A stretch of DNA of 64,000 bases from Amphibalanus amphitrite. Lineage: Eukaryota > Arthropoda > Thecostraca > Balanomorpha > Balanidae. Below the pieces are notes generated by a model. That model ran no database searches, was not told the origin of the DNA, and saw only the letters and a list, made by a program, of their open reading frames with translations. The DNA lies in NCBI RefSeq assembly GCF_019059575.1, contig NW_024882800.1, positions 1 to 64,000 on the forward strand, given 5' to 3'. Each line of letters begins with the position of its first letter. Position 1 is the stretch's first letter. The position numbers and the translations under genes are program-made. Of the stretch, positions 58,913 through 64,000 are shown in pieces.

Positions 58913-59773
58913 GGTGTGAAATGCACTTTGCATAGTGGAAAAGACAGCAGTGAGCATTGGCTGGGTGAAGTGTTGTTGGGTCACCCGCTGTTGGGTCACT
59001 TATTCCTATTTCCTACATAATGATTGAAACGTACTTAGGTACTGGGTGCGTGATCTGGAAGCCATGAGAGAAAAGTGAGAGTTCTGTTCTGGTCAGTTTA
59101 TCGGACGAGCAAATAACCTGCTCCCGGAAAACTGCTCCGTTAGTGCCGTGTCGGAAAACCTATCGGTGTCGTCGTCAGTGTCGGCACTGTTTCCAGTGGT
59201 CTGTTTTATGTCTGTATCTGTCGGTATCGATGGCCGCTTTGGTGCCGGTTTCGGTCGTCCTCGAGGCAGGCGAGCCGAGGGTGCCTGATAGGTTTGATTA
59301 ACATGACAGGCATCGCGTGCTCGGCTCGTGTTGGGGCTGCACCGCTGGAAAACAGGTTGTTTTATTCGAGATCAAGGTTAATGATTGGTACGCCAGTGCT
59401 GCTGCCCATGCAAACAAGCAATATCGCAAAAAAAGTTTTATACATAGCTTTCCTCACTAGAGCTGAGTGCTGACATGCCTGTCGTATCGTTTTACTCACA
59501 TGAAATGATGTGATGCATGCCATTAAGAATAAGGGGCATTTCTTATCTCTAATCTAGTTTTATGAAGAGCTCTTTGTTAGTTAATATATACAGCGTAAGT
59601 CAGACAGTGGGTCCCTGTTATTTGAGGTGAGAATGATGCGTTCAAGTCGCCGTATACCCCTCTGATTATTTACACAGCGCGATTTCAACACCTCTGTGTG
59701 CGACTGAGTACGCCCCCCTGAAGCCCTGCCTGTCCCTCACTAACCTCCCCTCCCTTCCCCTCTCTCCGGACAG
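58913..59773. other. Intron or 5' flank of the CAP-Gly gene
   Basis: It ends in CACTAAC and a long CCTCCCTTCCCCTCTCT tract, a textbook branch point and acceptor. Confidence 0.4.
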
Positions 59774-59894
59774 AGCCGCGGGTACCGGTGGAGTCGGCCG
59801 TACCGGTACCTGTACTCAGCGATGTGTGTCGGGCGCCGCCCGATGTGGCTGCTACACTGCCACTGCGTGTTGGAGACCGGGTCTGCTGGATCAG
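59774..59894 (+). CDS. CAP-Gly protein, CYLD-like: first exon in window
   Basis: The acceptor CCGGACAG follows a strong pyrimidine tract; the donor is ATCAG|GTGAGA. The exon reads ...EPRVPVESAVPVPVLSDV..., a Pro/Val-rich linker, then LRVGDRVCWI, the first strand of a CAP-Gly domain. It ends in phase 2 (AG), completed to Ser by the T that opens the next exon. CAP-Gly domains bind C-terminal EEY/F or Pro-rich ligands. Upstream exons are not identified. CYLD is a deubiquitinase that restrains NF-kB/JNK signalling in animals, but its catalytic part is not in the window. Confidence 0.75.
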
Positions 59895-60384
59895 GTGAGA
59901 TGGGGTACGACGGGGTGGTGGGGCGGGGTGCGGCATGCCACAGTGTTAGGGCCATTTGATGCCCTCGAACAGATGCTCGAATTACAGAAAAAGTGATTGT
60001 CGAAAGTGTCGATCATCAGCATTGTGAGGTCATGATCTTAACTTAGCAACTTATTAAGAATGTCTTGTGTAAGCACAACTTATCTAATACACACAGTATG
60101 TTGTCCTGTGCTTTTCATGCCACGACCTTTATGAAATGTTTTCGACTGAGCTGTTTTTGACGAGGCTATACCGTGACCTTTGGCCGATGGCGGCAGGCTG
60201 TCCAAGCTACTGGGGCTCAGGCTTCTGACCTTTAAATATTTTCTCGCGGTGATCTGTTTATGCGGTCTTATTTCCGCGAACACAACACCCGATCTGAATT
60301 TTATTTTGAGCTGTTACGTAGAAGGGTTAGCATGACCTCGTGCTGAGTTATTTTTGATATGTTATTTTGTTATATGCTTGACAG

Positions 60385-60440
60385 CAGTGGCGGATCCAAG
60401 GGGGGGTCACATGGGTCATGGCCCCCCCCCCCCCCTTGAG
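60385..60440 (+). mobile_element. Orphan hAT-type terminus
   Basis: CAGTGGCGGATCCAAGGGGG followed by CATGGCCCCCC matches the end style of 16772-17054. No opposite end was found before the minisatellite. Confidence 0.5.
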
Positions 60441-60459
60441 GCCCGGGGGCCCAAAGACC

Positions 60460-60860
60460 TGCCAGGGGCACCACCGGCCTATCAGGGGTATCACAGTCCT
60501 GACAGGGGCACCACAGGACCGCCAGGGGCACCACAGGCCTAGCAGGGACACCACGGGCCTGGTGCCCCTGGGCCTTGACAGGACTGTAACGCCCCTGACA
60601 AGCCTGAAGTGTCCCCGGCAGGTACGTGGTGCCCCTGACAGGCCTGAGGCGCCCCTGCAAGGCCGGTGGTGCCCCTGGCAGGCCTGTGGTGTCCATGGCA
60701 GGCCTGTGGTGCCCTTGCTAGGCCTCTGGTGCCCCTGACAGGCTTGTAATGCCCCTGGAAGGACTGTGGTGCCCCTGGGCCCTGACAAGCCTGAGGTGCC
60801 CCTGACAGGCCAGTGGTGCCCTTGCTAGGCCTGTGGTGCCCCTGGCAGGCCTCTCTGTTC
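60460..60860. repeat. 20-bp minisatellite that reverses strand
   Basis: Units of CAGGGGCACCACAGGCCTGA type repeat every 20 bp from 60460 to about 60560. Then the same unit continues as its reverse complement (GTGGTGCCCCTGACAGGCCT) to about 60860. The turn lies at GGGCCTGGTGCCCCTGGGCC. Confidence 0.9.
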
Positions 60861-61198
60861 TGTTGAGCCGGACCGTTGATAGAAGGATGAATACCAATGA
60901 AGCTGTGTCTGTTTGTTTGATGTATGGTGCTATAATCGTTCTGACGTTTGATCTCGCCGAGAATGGGCTGTGTTGCTTTGCTTTGTTGTGCAGTGGTGTC
61001 GACAGTCACACCAGCAATTGTCTGCCACTGGTCATTTGACCTGATAAGTTAATGGATCAATATGTACACGATGTGCTAAACCACCTGCCGCTCCACCGAC
61101 CTGACCTTTGACTTTTGGTGGTGACTTGTATGATCTGTATGACTCCCGTGTGAACCGTTTCACCCATGTCACGTCATGTGATTCTTGTTACTATGTTA

Positions 61199-61231
61199 AG
61201 AGGTCACACGAGTTAAACTCGTGTGACCTCT
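61199..61231. repeat. Perfect 33-nt palindrome in the intron
   Basis: AGAGGTCACACGAGTT (61199-61214), one base, then its exact reverse complement (61216-61231). Each arm carries AGGTCA. It could form a stable hairpin in DNA or RNA, or bind a symmetric dimer. Confidence 0.9.
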
Positions 61232-61239
61232 CATGACCT

Positions 61240-61527
61240 GCATGACCCACGAGATCTGTCGGACCTGCGTTGTGTGGTCCTTGTGATCCGTTTGACATTT
61301 GAAATCATTGTGACCGAGCTGTGAGTTACATGCGACTACATGGATCACGAGTGTAGGTGACTCATGCGGCTCATGTGACCCCGTCTGACCCCATGTGACC
61401 TCTGTGACCATTCCTGGCCCCTCCGCCGGCAGTGACAGCGGCCCGGAGACGGGCTCAGTCGGCCCACTGTGACCTGTGTGACCCTGGCTGACCCCATGTG
61501 ACCCCTCCCTGACCTCTCCTCTGGCAG
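61240..61527. repeat. TGTGACC-rich repeat and 95-bp tandem duplication
   Basis: CATGTGACC, CTGACCCCATGTGACC and CTGTGACC words recur. The right half is a tandem duplication (period 95 bp) covering a pyrimidine tract, AG and the first about 30 nt of the exon. Confidence 0.75.
61433..61475 (+). pseudogene. Decoy copy of the exon start
   Basis: After CCGCCGGCAG the sequence TGACAGCGGCCCGGAGACGG repeats the true exon's first bases. Read in frame from the upstream exon it gives SDSGPETGSVGPL, then TGA. It diverges before the Trp-Ile-Gly core and has no good donor, so it is a partial duplicate, not an alternative exon. Confidence 0.75.
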
Positions 61528-61618
61528 TGACAGCGGCCCGGAGACCGGCTCTGTCGGCTGGATCGGTAAACTCCCTGCCGAGGACGGCGGACGAGACTGG
61601 ATGGTCGGCGTCGTTTTT
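61528..61618 (+). CDS. CAP-Gly protein, CYLD-like: second exon in window
   Basis: Acceptor CCTCTCCTCTGGCAG, donor TTT|GTGAGT. It encodes DSGPETGSVGWIGKLPAEDG then RDWMVGVVF, the central strands of the CAP-Gly domain. GSVGWIGKLP matches the G-x-V-x-W/F-I/V-G-x-L/T pattern. The exon starts one base into a codon and ends in phase 0. Confidence 0.85.
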
Positions 61619-63137
61619 GTGAGTACCCTTCTACCTAAATTTATCACGGCTACATCGTACACTGCAAGGTGTATTTACACACATCTCATGAGTATTTGTA
61701 GAAGTTCGTGTTTGTGTGATACCTGTTGATGCTTGTTTATGAAATGATCAGGTTCTAACGTCGACCTTACATGTGTCACGCTGTAATGTAAGTGCATTGT
61801 AAATGTCAGTAAAAGGCTGGGGGTCCAGCGGCTCCTGTATGCAGGTTACGCTCTATTAGTGACCTCTGTCCAGTCACCAGAGACTATGGATAATGTCGGA
61901 CAATGTGATATTTTGTCGTTATTTGTACTGGCTACATCATTGGTCATTGTTAACCTTTGCTGGGCGATATTGAATTGAACCTGTATTGGACTGCATAATC
62001 CAGACCAAGCGTATATTGTTCTGGTTGGACAAAACCGATTCTATTCGTAGCTCTGTCTCTATTAGTATTGATGATGTGCTATCTTTAGAGCCACGAGCGC
62101 TTTAACAATATACGCCATATTGCTGTTCAAAACCTAGCAATACAAGCTATAAGATGATGCTCACGCTACCCTGATTTCTTGTCTGGGATTTTCTTTTGAA
62201 TCTTTATTTCTATACATATATTTGCCTAAGCATTTATATATTTATTAATTTAACGACTGGGACTGAGAGGAGACGGCTGCTCATTTACGGCAGAACGTCA
62301 GTAATATTGGATCATTTGTTTTAATGGCCGGCGTTGATGAGATTGTGCCCGGTGACTGGACGCCGTCGGACGCTCGTTGGACGGCGCTCAGTGTCCGAGT
62401 TGGGGCGCGAAGATCTCTGGACTAGACGGTACTTAGCGTCCAGCTGAGGGGGGGGGGGGGAGAGGGGGAAGGAGCTCGACGTGGCGACACTCCTCTCCGC
62501 TGTCTGCAGCGACTAAAAAAAAAAAAACGGGAGTGGAGCCGTTTCGAAATAGCTCGCGCCGCAGGGATAGTACACAGGGCTATTTACCACTGCACTCTAA
62601 TGTGCAATGTAAATGCAGGCTGAGGTGATGCAAGTTGTTGCATGAGATAATGCAAGGTGATGATGGATGTCTGAGGAGAGAGTGACAGGATGCGTGGAAG
62701 AGGAGTGAAAGGAAAGATAACGAGCTCAGAGAGGGAAAGGTCAGCAGGAGAAAGTGCTTTCCATATAGGCTGGGGAAAGACATTGGAAATAGAAATATGA
62801 GTTGCGACACTTCCATTAACTTTGTTGTTAGTTTGTATACCGCAGTTTTCTCTAATTTGTTTTGAGAAGTGCCTGTCGTGCGTTGAACATCGAGACGTGT
62901 ATTGAGCATTCATTTTTCAGCGTGTATCCTAAGCTCATTTCGTCCTCTGGCATTAACTCTCAACTGATTTACGATGCTGTCTTTAGCCGTGCCCTGACCC
63001 TCACCCTGATCTGTGACACCCGGCCATGCCTATACCCTTATACAGTATACACAGTCACTCACATTGATCAACGTTCTAACCTGCTTCTTGACCCGTGCTT
63101 TGACCCACGTCCTAACCTGCTCCCCGCGCTCCCACAG
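61619..63137 (+). other. Intron of the CAP-Gly gene
   Basis: Contains a G-run at 62449-62460, an A-run at 62515-62527 and TGGACGCCGTCGGACG words near 62360. It ends in TCCTAACCTGCTCCCCGCGC then TCCCACAG, a strong acceptor. Confidence 0.7.
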
Positions 63138-63414
63138 GACAACCCGGTCGGCTCTGGAAACGGCTGCTACCGCGGTCACCGGCTGTTCGAGGCCAAACTG
63201 AACCACGCCTCCATCGTGCCCATCACCGGCCTGATCCGAGCCGAGGACTTCAACTGCTCGTCACCGACCGGGGCACCCTCACCGACCCCCGACCCGGTCC
63301 AGGCGCCGGTGCCGCCTCAGAGAATGAACGGCACCGGCCGTCACCTAGCCCCGTCGTCGGCGGAGAGGGCCGGGTCCAGACACAGCAGTGGGCCAGGGTC
63401 AGAGGCCGGCACAG
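63138..63414 (+). CDS. CAP-Gly protein, CYLD-like: third exon in window
   Basis: Acceptor CTCCCACAG, donor ACAG|GTGGGT. It encodes DNPVGSGNGCYRGHRLFEAK then LNHASIVPITGLIRAEDF, completing the CAP-Gly domain. The canonical GKNDG ligand motif is GSGNG here, a divergence also seen in CYLD-type domains. A Pro/Ser-rich, probably disordered linker follows (SPTGAPSPTPDPVQAPVPPQ). It ends in phase 1. Confidence 0.88.
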
Positions 63415-63912
63415 GTGGGTGGAATCGCCGCAGGTTCTGCTAGGGCGAGGTGGAGAGGTAGTATTGGTGTAGATTGTAGATGGATGTAGATTGTAGATGT
63501 AGACGGGGCATGCATGTGTGGTGTGTGGTGTTATTCTTCGAGAGGAGCATGAGCATGAGGACTTGTACATGTGGGTATTTGTTTGGCGTGTGGTGTATAA
63601 AATTGGCATGAGCGGTCTCGCGTAGTTTCTTAATCTGCGTAGTCAATCTGTAGAAAAGAGGCGACATCCTGCTCGGCTGAGATGGGTACTTAAGCATGGC
63701 GGGACAGTGCTGTGCTCAGCATTGTCCTCGTTCACACCTTTACTGTCAGTAACAGTGCCTTGCGTTATACCAAGGCTGGCTATTGCCTTTCTGTTTACTT
63801 CTTCCATTTGCCTGTGTCACGGAACGGGCCCCTAAAACTTCGCGCCTGTTGCTGCTTAGTAGACCAATCTGAGCCACGGGAGAATCCCCTACTGTTTGAA
63901 TATGCGATTTAG
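63415..63912 (+). other. Intron of the CAP-Gly gene
   Basis: TAGATTGTAGATGGATGTAG repeats near 63468-63500. Nothing else notable. Confidence 0.5.
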
Positions 63913-63962
63913 GCCCCTCGGTTGGAGAGGCTGATGTCCGGAAGGATGTGGAGCGGCATCAG
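63913..63962 (+). CDS. CAP-Gly protein: probable short fourth exon
   Basis: GCGATTTAG precedes 50 nt ending CATCAG|GTAAAG. Its phase fits the previous exon exactly (G plus GC gives Gly) and reads GPSVGEADVRKDVERHQ without a stop. The pyrimidine tract is weak, so this is less certain than the other three. Confidence 0.45.
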
Positions 63963-64000
63963 GTAAAGTCAGTTGCTTGCTCTCGTCGGTCGTTTTGCAT

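Larger units (their letters stand above)
59895..61527 (+). other. Intron of the CAP-Gly gene
   Basis: It contains a truncated hAT end, a 20-bp minisatellite, a perfect 33-nt palindrome, TGTGACC repeats and a duplicated, decoy copy of the next exon's start. Confidence 0.7.

Noticed and set aside
60460-60860. Regular direct repeats resembling a CRISPR array
   Set aside because: No unique spacers of constant length, contiguous degenerate units, eukaryotic context.
60348-61009. Tandem Gly-Ala-Pro-Gln-Ala-Cys-Gln-Gly-His frames on the minus strand
   Set aside because: A 20-bp minisatellite gives a 20-residue periodic peptide in every frame; intronic position.
1-64000. LTR retrotransposon, LINE or endogenous viral genes
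   Set aside because: I saw no reverse transcriptase, integrase or capsid motifs in any frame and no long terminal direct repeats.

Overview
This looks like a gene-poor, transposon-rich stretch of an arthropod nuclear genome. Three things support a eukaryote: spliced exons with GT-AG borders, eukaryotic DNA transposon remnants with target-site duplications, and no operons. The one intact gene encodes a secreted, Cys-rich protein of the DUF4789 type, which I know mainly from insects and crustaceans. A crustacean is my best guess, with low confidence. Species cannot be read from the sequence.

Genes. (1) A single-exon secreted protein on + (39969-41264). (2) The 5' part of a spliced CAP-Gly gene on + (exons at 59774-59894, 61528-61618, 63138-63414 and probably 63913-63962). 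It is most like the CYLD deubiquitinase and runs off the right edge. (3) A Tc1/mariner transposase on - (11540-12628), full length but with one stop codon at codon 21. (4) Weaker exon candidates at 5014-5101 (-), 30193-30274 (+) and 35802-36440 (+).

Mobile DNA, left to right. Two families end in CCC...GGG and sit at TTAA-like sites. They share an asymmetric terminal repeat layout typical of piggyBac and are called family B (240-1272, 10455-11370, 23377-24033) and family A (1277-2195, 13457-14378) here. hAT-type MITEs with 8-bp duplications lie at 16772-17054, 21378-22067, 27386-27935, 52879-53148 and 54990-55677. A small Tc1/mariner MITE is at 31542-31767. CGACGTCGG-rich palindromic elements fill 24644-26035 and 26739-26973, next to a tRNA-derived SINE. 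A long-TIR element (23161-24237) carries a truncated B copy. Minisatellites with 10, 20, 39 and 44-bp periods and a pure (CCG)29 tract complete the picture.

Most striking structures. The 10149-13061 locus is a large inverted repeat: a palindromic outer element, a fold-back B element at its exact TTAA centre, and a mariner in one arm. B copies carry a perfect AGGTCA-n-TGACCT inverted repeat followed one base later by TGACGTCA, so they may spread nuclear-receptor-like sites. In the CAP-Gly gene a 95-bp tandem duplication has copied the 3' splice site and the start of an exon; use of the upstream copy would hit a stop codon.

The rest (about 2.2-10.1, 14.4-16.1, 28-39.7, 41.3-52.9 and 55.7-59.7 kb) is mostly unique or decayed intergenic or intronic sequence with no gene I can support.
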